Of a stretch of DNA of 64,000 nt, positions 7,754-15,651 are shown piece after piece. The stretch's first letter is position 1. The number at the start of each line of letters is the position of its first letter. Location of the stretch: the NCBI RefSeq assembly GCF_014836445.1, contig NZ_JACSQV010000008.1, forward strand, positions 1 through 64,000. The letters run 5' to 3'. The stretch is from Cellulomonas avistercoris. Lineage in GTDB: Bacteria; Actinomycetota; Actinomycetes; Actinomycetales; Cellulomonadaceae. The position numbers and the translations under genes were made by a program. The notes under the pieces are model-generated. The model saw nothing but the letters and a program-made list of their open reading frames with translations. It was not told where the DNA came from and did no database searches.

Positions 7754-8929
7754 TCAGAGCGAGCGCTGCCAGGCCACGATGCGGTCCGCCGCCTCGGCGA
7801 CCACCTGCGGCGACGACGCGAACGACAGCCGCACCCAGTCGCGGCCGCCCACGGGGTCGAAGTCGGTGCCCGGGGTGATGGCCACGCCCGCCTCGTCGAG
7901 CAGGCGCGCGCAGTACGTCACCGCGTCCAGGCCCGTCACCGACACGTCGCCGTACAGGTAGAACGCCCCGTCGGCGGGCGCCACGGGATCCCAGCCGAGG
8001 TCCGGCAGGCGGTCCAGCAGCAGCCGGCGCGAGTCGGCGTACCGCTCGACGTTGGCGCGCGCCGCCGCCATGCCGTCGGCGCTGAACGCCGCGACGCCCG
8101 CGTGCTGCGCGAGCGCCGGCGGGCACAGCGCGACGTTGCCCGCGAGCGCGTCGACGGGCGTGACGAGGTCGTCGGGCAGGACCAGCCAGCCCAGGCGCCA
8201 ACCCGTCATGGCCCAGTACTTGGAGAACGAGTTCACGACGACGGCGCCCGTGCCGAGGTACTGCGCCGCGGTGGCGGTCGCGGGGGTCGTGCCGGCCGCG
8301 TCGGCGTAGGTGATGCCGTGGTAGATCTCGTCGCTGACGAGGCGGACCCCGTGCTCGCCGCACCACGCGGCGAGGGCCGCGAGCTCGTCGGGCTCGATCA
8401 TCGTGCCCGTCGGGTTGGCGGGGCTGGCGACGACGAGCCCCGCGACCGGCTCGTCGAGCGCCTCGAGCTGCGCGACCGTCGGCTGGTAGCGCTGCTCGGG
8501 CCCGCACGGCAGGTCGACGACCTCGCAGCCCAGCGCCGTCAGGATGTTCGCGTACGCCGGGTACCCGGGGCGGGCCAGGGCCACGCGGTCGCCGACGTCG
8601 AACGCCGCGAGGAACGCGAGCATGAACCCGCCGGACGAGCCGGTGGTCACCGCGACGCGCCGCGCGTCCACGTCGACGCCGTACGTGTCGCCGTAGTGCG
8701 CCGCGATCGCCGCGCGCAGGCCCGGCGCCCCCAGCGACTCGGTGTACCCGAGGTCCCCCGACGTCAGCAGCTCGATCGCCCGCTGCCGCACGACGTCCGA
8801 CGCCCCCGTCGACGGCTCGCCCGCGCACAGGCTGAGCACGTGCTCCCCCGCGGCGCGGCGCGCGTTGGCGGCGGCCAGGATCTCCATGACGGCGAACGGC
8901 GGGACGTGCGCGCGGGCGGCGACCTTCAT
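7754..8929 (-). CDS. Class I/II PLP-dependent aminotransferase
   Basis: 391 residues, typical of fold-type I aspartate aminotransferase-like enzymes. Visible motifs are LSLCAGEP near the N terminus, TGSSGGFML, RPGYPAY, SPANPTGTMIE (substrate Asn), SDEIYHGI (Asp that pairs with the pyridine N) and VVNSFSKYWAMTGWRLGW with the Schiff-base Lys. It transfers an amino group between an amino acid and a 2-oxo acid; the substrate is not evident. Of the two ATGs, 8929 is chosen because CAGACT lies 6 nt upstream (8941-8936) and the homologous core begins just after it. Confidence 0.9.
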   Translation of the reverse strand: MKVAARAHVPPFAVMEILAAANARRAAGEHVLSLCAGEPSTGASDVVRQRAIELLTSGDLGYTESLGAPGLRAAIAAHYGDTYGVDVDARRVAVTTGSSGGFMLAFLAAFDVGDRVALARPGYPAYANILTALGCEVVDLPCGPEQRYQPTVAQLEALDEPVAGLVVASPANPTGTMIEPDELAALAAWCGEHGVRLVSDEIYHGITYADAAGTTPATATAAQYLGTGAVVVNSFSKYWAMTGWRLGWLVLPDDLVTPVDALAGNVALCPPALAQHAGVAAFSADGMAAARANVERYADSRRLLLDRLPDLGWDPVAPADGAFYLYGDVSVTGLDAVTYCARLLDEAGVAITPGTDFDPVGGRDWVRLSFASSPQVVAEAADRIVAWQRSL

Positions 8930-8981
8930 GGGGTCAGTCTGCCGCGCGGGGGCCGCGGGAACGTCCGGATGGCCTCGAGGT

Positions 8982-9374
8982 TCACGGGAGGTCACCAGCG
9001 GCCCGGACCAGCGCGTCCATCGCCCGCTGCGCGCGGAGCACGTCACCAGCGCTCACGGACCCTGCCGCGTAGCCGGCCTGGGTCTTGAGCGCCAGCAGCG
9101 TCTGGAGATGCCGCGCCAGGGCGCCGTCGGCAGACCTCAGGAGCTCGACCAACTCGTGATGGCTCTCGCTGCGCGAGTAGTGGCCCAGGCGCGCGCAGCA
9201 GACGGCGTCCGCTGCGGCGATGCCGGCATGGACGGCCAACGTGACGTAGGCGTCTGCGATGTCGCTCGGCCTGGCCGCCAGCTCCAGCTGGTCCGCCGCT
9301 ACCCCGGCGAACTGCCTGGCCTTCGCGAGCCGACCGGCGCGAACCGCCGGCGTCGAGGCCTGGAGCCTCATCAC
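8982..9374 (-). CDS. HEPN-domain protein, putative RNase toxin of a HEPN/MNT pair
   Basis: 130 residues, largely helical: two long N-terminal helices (RAGRLAKARQFAGVAADQL, DAYVTLAVHAGIAAADAVCCARLG) and then YSRSESHHELVELL. RSESHH fits the Rx4H RNase motif of HEPN toxins, and the Cys-rich helix before it is usual for the MNT-linked group. The ATG overlaps the upstream nucleotidyltransferase stop as ATGA, so antitoxin and toxin are coupled. HEPN toxins of this type cleave RNA and are inactivated by AMPylation from the MNT partner (family knowledge). Confidence 0.75.
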   Translation of the reverse strand: MMRLQASTPAVRAGRLAKARQFAGVAADQLELAARPSDIADAYVTLAVHAGIAAADAVCCARLGHYSRSESHHELVELLRSADGALARHLQTLLALKTQAGYAAGSVSAGDVLRAQRAMDALVRAAGDLP

Positions 9375-10000
9375 GCAGCGGCCACGAGCCCGAGCGCACG
9401 GCGGAGCCAGCGCTCGTCACCTGCGACCGACCGACCCTCCCGCGCAGCGTTCTCCAGCACCGGACGCAGTGCCGGGTCGTGGCGGACCTGGCCCTCGGTG
9501 AGCACGAGGGCCTGGGCCTCGTTCCCGGTCCACGCCCGGATGCGCCCCTGCAAAGCTCTCGCCGACGGATCGACGTCGTCGGGGTCCACCGTCGCGGTGA
9601 CGACCACGAGCACGTCGATGTCGGATGTCGTCGTGGCCTCACCGCGCGCCCAGGATCCGAAGACCGCCGCGTAGAGCGGCGCGACGGGCCACTGCGCGAT
9701 GTCCTGCTCGATACGGTGCAAGAGCTCGGTCGGCTGCGACGCGAGCAACCTGATCGCGGGCGCTGCGACGTGGTCGACGTTCAGCCGGTAGACCACGGCA
9801 TGACCCGCGGGCGTCGCCAGCACGACGCCCTGCTCCGTCAGGCGCTCGAGCGTCCGTCGTACACCGTCGACCGACCTGTTCGGGATCAACCGCTGCAGCT
9901 GCCCAGCCGTGAACATCGCACCCTCGGCCCGCGCGAGCCTCATCAGCACGTCGGCATCAAGGGTGGGGGCCACCACGGCGAACGGACGCTGCACATCCAT
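9371..10000 (-). CDS. MNT-type nucleotidyltransferase with N-terminal winged helix, putative antitoxin
   Basis: 209 residues. Residues about 15-75 look like a winged-helix DNA-binding domain (TAGQLQRLIPNRSVDGVRRTLERLTEQGVVL, then a wing HAVVYRLN). Residues about 105-140 hold the polymerase-beta-like site AAVFGSWARGEATTTSDIDVLVV: GSW plus the DID catalytic acids. The protein could both AMPylate the HEPN toxin and repress the operon through its own helix-turn-helix. There is no Shine-Dalgarno; TATCCT lies 6 nt before the ATG, predicting a leaderless mRNA whose promoter is buried in the palindromes at 10014-10060. Confidence 0.8.
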   Translation of the reverse strand: MDVQRPFAVVAPTLDADVLMRLARAEGAMFTAGQLQRLIPNRSVDGVRRTLERLTEQGVVLATPAGHAVVYRLNVDHVAAPAIRLLASQPTELLHRIEQDIAQWPVAPLYAAVFGSWARGEATTTSDIDVLVVVTATVDPDDVDPSARALQGRIRAWTGNEAQALVLTEGQVRHDPALRPVLENAAREGRSVAGDERWLRRALGLVAAA

Positions 10001-10006
10001 ATGACG

Positions 10007-10060
10007 AGGATAGTCGACGATCGTCGAACATTGTCGACACTCGTCGAGTTTTCTCGACGA
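10007..10060 (-). promoter_or_regulatory. HEPN/MNT promoter with three phased palindromes (operator)
   Basis: The 60 bp upstream of the MNT start hold three TCGA-based dyads: TCGACGATCGTCGA at 10014-10027, TGTCGACA at 10032-10039, and TCGTCGAG-TTTT-CTCGACGA at 10041-10060. Their centres (10020.5, 10035.5, 10050.5) are exactly 15 bp apart. The putative -10 box TATCCT (10012-10007) abuts the first dyad. Binding there would block the promoter, so autoregulation by the winged-helix antitoxin is the obvious model (inference). Confidence 0.7.
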
Positions 10061-11647
10061 TCACCCCACCGGGACGAGCGGCCGGCGCGCGACCGTCAGC
10101 ACGTGCGTGTCCGGCCAGTCGACGGCTGCGCCCGTCACCGGGTCGCGCAGCGCGGCACCCACGCTCAGGCGGTGCTCGACCAGCCAGTCGTTGCGCCACG
10201 GGCCGCTGCCGGGGTCGAGCTCGAAGCCGACGCCCGTCAGCAGGTCCGTCCAGTCGTCGCCGGTCAGGTCGCAGAACCGCTCGTGGCACTCCGAGAGCCA
10301 GGAGTCCGTGTAGTCGCGCGTGCACAGGTACTCCATGGCGGTGCGCAGGGTGGTGCGCGCGACGCTGCGGTCCGGCCCGCGCTCGACCCACTCGACCTTC
10401 ACGTCGGCGCCGGACAGCGCCGGGAAGTCCTGCGCGAACTGCACGAGCCGCGCCGCGGGCGACAGCCCCGCGACGTGCGCGGCGGCCTGCGCGCGCTCCA
10501 GCCCCGACAGGTCGCGGGCCGGCACGTCCGCGTCGCCGTCGAGCACCAGGTCGACGACCCGCTCGGGGTCCGCCGGGCCCAGCACGTCGGAGTTGATCCA
10601 CACCCCGCCGGGACGCGTGTGCTCGAAGATGCGCCGCGCCAGCAGCTCGAGGTCGGCGCGACCGTCCCCGTAGCTCGCGATCTCGTGCGTGAGCGCGATC
10701 GTCGTCGTCGTGTCGACGGACCGCTCCGGGAAGACCGGGCCGAGCAGCAGGTTGCGCTGCGCGAAGAACACGTTGGGGTTGGCGAAAACGCCCTGGTCCC
10801 GGCGGTGCTCCGCCTCGGCGACGAGGTGCCGCGACACGTCGACGCCGTACAGGTCGGACTCCGCGAGGCGCGGGTCGCGGGCCGCGCGCTCCAGCAGGCC
10901 ACCGGCCGCGCACCCGAGGTCGACGACCCGCCCGGGCCGCACGTGCGGCGCGACCTGCTCCCACTTGCGGTCCGACGCGTCGTCGAAGGCGGCCGTGTAC
11001 GTCGCGTAGTCGCGGGTCTCGGTGAGGTCGCCGTCGTCCTGCACCGTCGGGTCGGTGTGGACGAGCCGCACCTGCGCGTCGAGCCGGTACCGCTCGTAGT
11101 ACGCGACGGCCTGCGGGTCGGCGAGGGTGCGCCACGCGTCGTCGCCCGCGACCATCCGCTCGAGGACGTCCCACGGCCGCGCCGGGTCGCCCGGTGCGCC
11201 GGCCTCGACCGTCGCGATGCGGAAGCCCTCGGCGGCGTACATGGCTGCGACCTCGGGCGTCGAGCACGCGACGACGGTGTCGTGCGGTGCCAGCGCCTCG
11301 CCCAGGACCAGCTCCGACGTGGCCAGGACGGTGTGCGCGAACCGGGGGCTGGGCGGCACGTCGGCCACCGGGACGACGAGCGACGGAAGGCCCGCGCGCG
11401 TCGTCACCGCCTCGATCATGGCCTCGCGGCGGTGCGCCGGGACGGGGTTGCGCCGCGTGCCGCTGTGCGACGCGGAGGTCAGCGCCCACACGACCCGCGC
11501 GTCGGGGGCGCAGGTCACGGGCTCGCCGTCGGCGTCGCGGACGCGGCCCGCGAGCAGGTCGGTCAGGTACGCGACCTGGAAGGCGGTGACCAGGTGGTGG
11601 CGACCGGGGAACAGGACGTGGCGGATCGGGGCGGGCACAGCGAGCAC
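10061..11647 (-). CDS. NadM-like nucleotidyltransferase fused to a SAM-dependent methyltransferase
   Basis: 528 residues. The first roughly 190 resemble a cytidylyltransferase/NMN-adenylyltransferase fold: RHVLFPGRHHLVTAFQ in place of the (H/T)xGH loop, and SHSGTRRNPVPAHRREAMIEAV, which closely parallels the NadM motif SHTxxNPFTAGERIxMI. The HxGH spacing is off, so catalysis is uncertain. From about residue 225 a class I methyltransferase follows: RVVDLGCAAGGLLE (motif I), YGVDVS, then a C-terminal region ending TVARRPLVPVG. No substrate is apparent. The GTG at 11647 is a weak start without Shine-Dalgarno; GTG 11638 is an alternative. It lies directly upstream of the HEPN/MNT promoter. Confidence 0.7.
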   Translation of the reverse strand: MLAVPAPIRHVLFPGRHHLVTAFQVAYLTDLLAGRVRDADGEPVTCAPDARVVWALTSASHSGTRRNPVPAHRREAMIEAVTTRAGLPSLVVPVADVPPSPRFAHTVLATSELVLGEALAPHDTVVACSTPEVAAMYAAEGFRIATVEAGAPGDPARPWDVLERMVAGDDAWRTLADPQAVAYYERYRLDAQVRLVHTDPTVQDDGDLTETRDYATYTAAFDDASDRKWEQVAPHVRPGRVVDLGCAAGGLLERAARDPRLAESDLYGVDVSRHLVAEAEHRRDQGVFANPNVFFAQRNLLLGPVFPERSVDTTTTIALTHEIASYGDGRADLELLARRIFEHTRPGGVWINSDVLGPADPERVVDLVLDGDADVPARDLSGLERAQAAAHVAGLSPAARLVQFAQDFPALSGADVKVEWVERGPDRSVARTTLRTAMEYLCTRDYTDSWLSECHERFCDLTGDDWTDLLTGVGFELDPGSGPWRNDWLVEHRLSVGAALRDPVTGAAVDWPDTHVLTVARRPLVPVG

Positions 11648-11706
11648 CGTGCCACACGTCGGCGCGATCTCCCGTCCCCTGCGCGGGTGAGGTGCGCCGG
11701 GCGGTG

Positions 11707-12243
11707 TCAGTCCGCGGCCGCGTCGCGGTAGGCGAGAGCCTGGCGGACGTGGGCGACGATGCCGTCGGCGGCGGCCTCCACCTCGGCGAGCGTGGTCTCG
11801 AAGCCCTCCTCCGGGCCGTACCAGGGGTCGTCGACGTCCAGCACGCTCTCGGGCTGCCCGGGCTCGGCCGGCGCCGCCGGGTCGAAGCTGCGGTACATGC
11901 GGATGCGGGAGGTCGCGGCGGGGTCGCCGCCCGCGAGCCGGCGCAGCGAGCGCGCGTGCGTGGCGGTCATCGGCAGCACCAGGTCCCGCTCGAGGAGGTG
12001 CTCCGGGCGGACCTGGCGGGCGCGGTGGCCCTCGCCCGTCGGGTAGCCGTGGCGGCGCAGGACGGACCGTGCGCGCCAGTCGACGGGGTTGCCGTCCTCC
12101 TCGTCGCTGATGCCCGTCGAGTCGACCTCGACCACGTCGGCGAGGCCCGCGTCGGCCAGCCGGCGGCGCAGCACGATCTCGGCCATGGGTGACCGGCAGA
12201 TGTTGCCGGTGCAGACGGTCATCACGCGGTAAGGACGAGGCAC
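11707..12243 (-). CDS. Low-molecular-weight protein-tyrosine phosphatase
   Basis: 178 residues. VMTVCTGNICRSPMAE is the P-loop CX5R(S) signature with the nucleophilic Cys and phosphate-binding Arg, placed at the N terminus as in all LMW-PTPs; the general-acid loop DDPWYGPEEGF lies near residue 138. It removes phosphate from tyrosine, for example on envelope-polysaccharide kinases. GTG 12243 is chosen because GAGGAT sits 6 nt upstream, which works either as a Shine-Dalgarno or as a leaderless -10 box; a more upstream GTG (12264) lacks either. Confidence 0.9.
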   Translation of the reverse strand: MPRPYRVMTVCTGNICRSPMAEIVLRRRLADAGLADVVEVDSTGISDEEDGNPVDWRARSVLRRHGYPTGEGHRARQVRPEHLLERDLVLPMTATHARSLRRLAGGDPAATSRIRMYRSFDPAAPAEPGQPESVLDVDDPWYGPEEGFETTLAEVEAAADGIVAHVRQALAYRDAAAD

Positions 12244-12371
12244 CGCGACATCCTCGCAGGTCACGCCGCTCCCGTTACCGTTCCGTGATGATCGTCACCA
12301 CGGCGTGGGCCCGCTTCACTCGTCCGTGTGGAGGCCGGTCGGCGCCGGGTATGCCCGGCTACAGTGGCCGC

Positions 12372-13388
12372 GTGCCGACGACGACGCGCAGCGCGACCGC
12401 CCTGGCCGTCGCCTGCGCCGTCGTGCTCCTGCTGCCCGCGTGCCGGCCCACCGCGGGCCCGGCCGCGTCGCCCGTCGCCGCTACGCCGGCCGCCACCGCG
12501 TCCGCCGACGCCGCCGCCCCCACGGAGGCGCCCGAGGCGACCGCCTCACCCACCACGGGCGCTGCGACGCCGTCCTTGACGACCGGCCCGACCCCCGCCG
12601 CGAGCACGCCCGCGCCGGTCGCCACGCCCACGCCCGGCCCGACGACCGCACCGCGCACCGTGACGCTCCCGGCACCCGGGGCGCGGTTCGAGTACCAGCT
12701 GGGTGGCGCCGACGAGCCGGCCGACGACACCGCGGTGGTCGTCCGGGACTCCACGGCCGCGCCCACCGGCCGCTACGACGTCTGCTACGTCAACGGCTTC
12801 CAGACCCAGCCCTCCCAGACCGAGCGGCTGCTGCGCACCGAGCCCGCGCTCGTGCTGCACCACGACGGTGAGCCCGTGCGGGACGACGGCTGGCCCGACG
12901 AGGTCCTCTACGACCTGACCACCCCCGAGCTGCGGGCACGTGTCGCCGAGCGCGTCGGGCACGTGATCGACGCGTGCGCCGCCGCCGGGTTCGACGCCGT
13001 CGAGGTCGACAACCTCGACTCCTACACGCGCTCGCTGGGCCGCATCACGCCCGCCGACACGCTCGCGTACACGGCGCTGCTCGTCGAGCGCGCGCACGCC
13101 GCCGGGCTGGCCTTCGCGCAGAAGAACACGGCCGAGCTGACGACGCAGGTCAGGGCGCTGGGTGCGGACCTCGTCGTCGCCGAGGAGTGCCGCGAGTGGC
13201 AGGAGTGCGACGTGTACACGGCCGCGTACCCGGTGGTGCTCGACGTCGAGTACGACCGTGCGGCGTTCGACGCCGCGTGCGCCGAGCAGTCGGACCCCGC
13301 GACGCGGGCGGCGGGCCTCTCGGTGGTCCTGCGCGACCGCGACGTGTCCCCACGCGGCGCACCGGGCGCGGTCCACGACGCCTGCTGA
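12372..13388 (+). CDS. GH114-type lipoprotein (endo-alpha-1,4-polygalactosaminidase family)
   Basis: 338 residues. An N-terminal lipoprotein signal ends with the lipobox LLPAC, followed by about 75 residues of Ala/Pro/Thr linker. The catalytic part has GARFEYQLGG, YDVCYVNGFQTQPSQTE, DAVEVDNLDSYTRS (conserved Asp/Glu of the TIM barrel), FAQKNTAEL and VVAEECREWQECDVY. This pattern matches GH114, whose members cleave galactosaminogalactan-type polymers. Here the enzyme would act on the outer face of the membrane. The GTG start follows TACAGT (12360-12365) by 6 nt, a leaderless arrangement. Confidence 0.83.
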   Translation: MPTTTRSATALAVACAVVLLLPACRPTAGPAASPVAATPAATASADAAAPTEAPEATASPTTGAATPSLTTGPTPAASTPAPVATPTPGPTTAPRTVTLPAPGARFEYQLGGADEPADDTAVVVRDSTAAPTGRYDVCYVNGFQTQPSQTERLLRTEPALVLHHDGEPVRDDGWPDEVLYDLTTPELRARVAERVGHVIDACAAAGFDAVEVDNLDSYTRSLGRITPADTLAYTALLVERAHAAGLAFAQKNTAELTTQVRALGADLVVAEECREWQECDVYTAAYPVVLDVEYDRAAFDAACAEQSDPATRAAGLSVVLRDRDVSPRGAPGAVHDAC

Positions 13389-13481
13389 CGGCGGGCCCGA
13401 CGGCCCCGGCGATCCCGCGAGCGGTGGGCCCTGCGGGCCACGTGGGCGCCGGTCGTCGTCGCGGCGACGGAAGATGGTGGG

Positions 13482-15074
13482 GTGGAGCGGCCAGGTGACC
13501 AGGCGCAGCGACTCGTCACCGCCGTGCGCATGCGCGACGCCGCGACCGTCCTGCACCTCGACGCCGACGCGTTCTTCGCGGCCGTCGAGCAGCGCGACAA
13601 GCCGTCGCTGCGTGGCAAGCCGGTGCTGGTCGGCGGCGTCGGCGGACGGGGTGTCGTGTCGACCGCGTCGTACGAGGCGCGCCGCGCGGGCGCGCGCTCC
13701 GCGATGCCCATGGCACGGGCCCGTCGCCTGACCCCGGCCGCCGCGGTGCTCGTGCCCCGGTTCGCCGCGTACGCCGCGTACTCGCAGGTCATCATGGGCG
13801 TCCTGCGCGAGCTGACGCCCGCGGTCGAGCCGCTGTCGATCGACGAGGCGTTCGCCGACCTCACGCAGGCACCCGGCGGCACGCCCGAGCCCGAGGACGC
13901 CGCCGCGCAGGTCCAGGCGCGCGTCGCCGAGCTCACGGGGCTGACCGTGTCCGTCGGGGTGGGCCGCTCCAAGCTCGTCGCCAAGATCGCCTCCGACCTG
14001 CGCAAGCCCGGGGGCGTCGTCGTGGTGCGGCCGCAGGACGAGGACGACGTGCTGCTGCCGCTCGACGTGCGGACCGTGCCGGGCGTCGGCCCCGCGACGC
14101 AGGGCGCGCTCGAGCGGCTCGGCGTGCGCACGGTCGCGGACCTGCGCCGGCAGCCGCTCGACACCCTGACGATGACGCTCGGCGAGGCGCACGGCACGGG
14201 GCTGTACCTCATGTCGCGCGGCCTGGACGACCGGCCCGTCGTCACGACGACCGAGCGCAAGTCCGCCGGCGCCGAGCGCACGTTCGCGGTCGACCTGCGG
14301 GGCCGCGACGTCGTGCTGTCCGCCGTGGACGACGTCGTCGACGAGGCCCTGCAGCGGCTCGAGCGCCACGGCGGTGCCGCCCGGACCGTCGTCGCCAAGG
14401 TCCGCTACGCCGACTTCTCGACCGTCACGCGCTCGGTCACGTTCCCCCACCCCACCGCGTCGGACGCCGACCTGCGCGACGCCGCCCGCAAGGCCGTGCT
14501 CGCGGCGGGCGTCGTCGAGCCCGTGCGCCTGCTGGGCGTCGCGTTCCACGCGCTGTCGCCGCACGCGCAGCTCGCGCTCGACCTCGACGCCCACCTGTTC
14601 GACGCGCCGCGGCGTGCCGTGGTCGGCGAGCACGACCACGTCGGCGGGCGGCTGGCGGAGGGGCCGGACGGCCCGGACGACGGCCCACCGGACGACACCG
14701 CCGGCACACGCCTGCCCGACGGCAGCACGGCACAGGGTCTCGACGACGTCGTGGCGGAGCTCGTCGAGGACGACGCGCGGCTGGTCGGCGCGGAGAAGGC
14801 CGTCGTCGGGCGGCCGCTCGGCGGCTCCCAGGTGGGGCGGCCGCTCGACGAGTCGAATGCGCGGCCCGGGCTCGACGTCGAGCACGCCACGCTCGGCCGC
14901 GGCTGGGTCGTGCACGTGCGCGGCCGGGAGGCGACCGTGCGGTTCGAGACGGCCCTGACCCCGCCCGCCCGCTCGCGCGTCCTCGACCTCGACGAGGACC
15001 CGCTCGTGCTCGTCGACCCCGTCGGTGTCACACCGCCGTCGGCCGTGCCGCCCGAGCTGCGCGACGACGCCTGA
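13482..15074 (+). CDS. dinB: DNA polymerase IV (Y family)
   Basis: 530 residues, longer than E. coli Pol IV (351). The palm is intact: LHLDADAFFAAVEQ with the first catalytic Asp, PLSIDEAFADLT with the Asp-Glu pair, VSVGVGRSKLVAKIASDLRKP, and the helix-hairpin-helix VPGVGPATQGALERLGV. The little-finger domain extends to about residue 370. The last 150 residues are an acidic linker and a beta-rich tail (LGRGWVVHVRGREATVRFET) found in actinobacterial versions, with no clear beta-clamp motif seen. It performs error-prone translesion synthesis. GTG 13482 follows GAAGAT by 6 nt; ATG 13530 is an alternative. The 3' end overlaps the next gene by 47 bp, convergent. Confidence 0.92.
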   Translation: MERPGDQAQRLVTAVRMRDAATVLHLDADAFFAAVEQRDKPSLRGKPVLVGGVGGRGVVSTASYEARRAGARSAMPMARARRLTPAAAVLVPRFAAYAAYSQVIMGVLRELTPAVEPLSIDEAFADLTQAPGGTPEPEDAAAQVQARVAELTGLTVSVGVGRSKLVAKIASDLRKPGGVVVVRPQDEDDVLLPLDVRTVPGVGPATQGALERLGVRTVADLRRQPLDTLTMTLGEAHGTGLYLMSRGLDDRPVVTTTERKSAGAERTFAVDLRGRDVVLSAVDDVVDEALQRLERHGGAARTVVAKVRYADFSTVTRSVTFPHPTASDADLRDAARKAVLAAGVVEPVRLLGVAFHALSPHAQLALDLDAHLFDAPRRAVVGEHDHVGGRLAEGPDGPDDGPPDDTAGTRLPDGSTAQGLDDVVAELVEDDARLVGAEKAVVGRPLGGSQVGRPLDESNARPGLDVEHATLGRGWVVHVRGREATVRFETALTPPARSRVLDLDEDPLVLVDPVGVTPPSAVPPELRDDA

Positions 15075-15483
15075 GGGCGGCGAGGAGCGCGGCGGCGCCG
15101 GCACCCGCGAGCGCACCGGCGACCAGCTGCACGGCGAGCTCGGCCCCCGTCAGCGCGTCCGCGATCCCCGAGAGCACGAGGGTCGCCACCAGGAGCAGCG
15201 CGAGGAGGGCGAGCTCCAGGACCGTCCACCACCGTGTGCCGGTCCGGCGGGTCCGCACGGTGCTGTCGGCCGCGACGACGAGCATCGCCGCGAGGGCCGC
15301 GGGGCCGAGGTCGGTCAGCGCCCACGCCAGGACCAGGACACCGCCGGCCGTGGCGCGCAGCCAGCGGTCGCCGTCGCGGTACCAGCGCGGCGCGTCGGGG
15401 TCGGTGGACGGGTCGTCGCGGTAGTCGCGCGCGGCCACGGGCGGCGCGCTCGGGATGCCGGGACGGGCCTGGTCGGCGCTCAT
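15028..15483 (-). CDS. Three-helix membrane protein, unknown function
   Basis: 151 residues: a 40-residue cytoplasmic segment with many Asp/Arg/Pro (YRDDPSTDPDAPRWYRDGDRWL), then three hydrophobic helices (GGVLVLAWALTDLGPAALAAML, VLELALLALLLVATLVLSGI, LAVQLVAGALAGAGAAALLAAL) and an Arg-rich tail. The ATG follows CAGGAT (15495-15490) by 6 nt. It overlaps the 3' end of dinB on the other strand. No family is recognised. Confidence 0.65.
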   Translation of the reverse strand: MSADQARPGIPSAPPVAARDYRDDPSTDPDAPRWYRDGDRWLRATAGGVLVLAWALTDLGPAALAAMLVVAADSTVRTRRTGTRWWTVLELALLALLLVATLVLSGIADALTGAELAVQLVAGALAGAGAAALLAALRRRRAARAARPTAV

Positions 15484-15651
15484 CCGCACATCCTGTCGGA
15501 CGCGCAAGGCCCAGGTGACCGGTTCGCCCCGACCCGTCGGCGACGAGCACGCCGGAGCGCTCGGTGGCCTGTGGACGACCGCCGACGGCCGTGGCGCGGC
15601 AACCCTACGGTTCACCCGGATCCCCCCGAGACGGACACATCGGAGCAGAAC

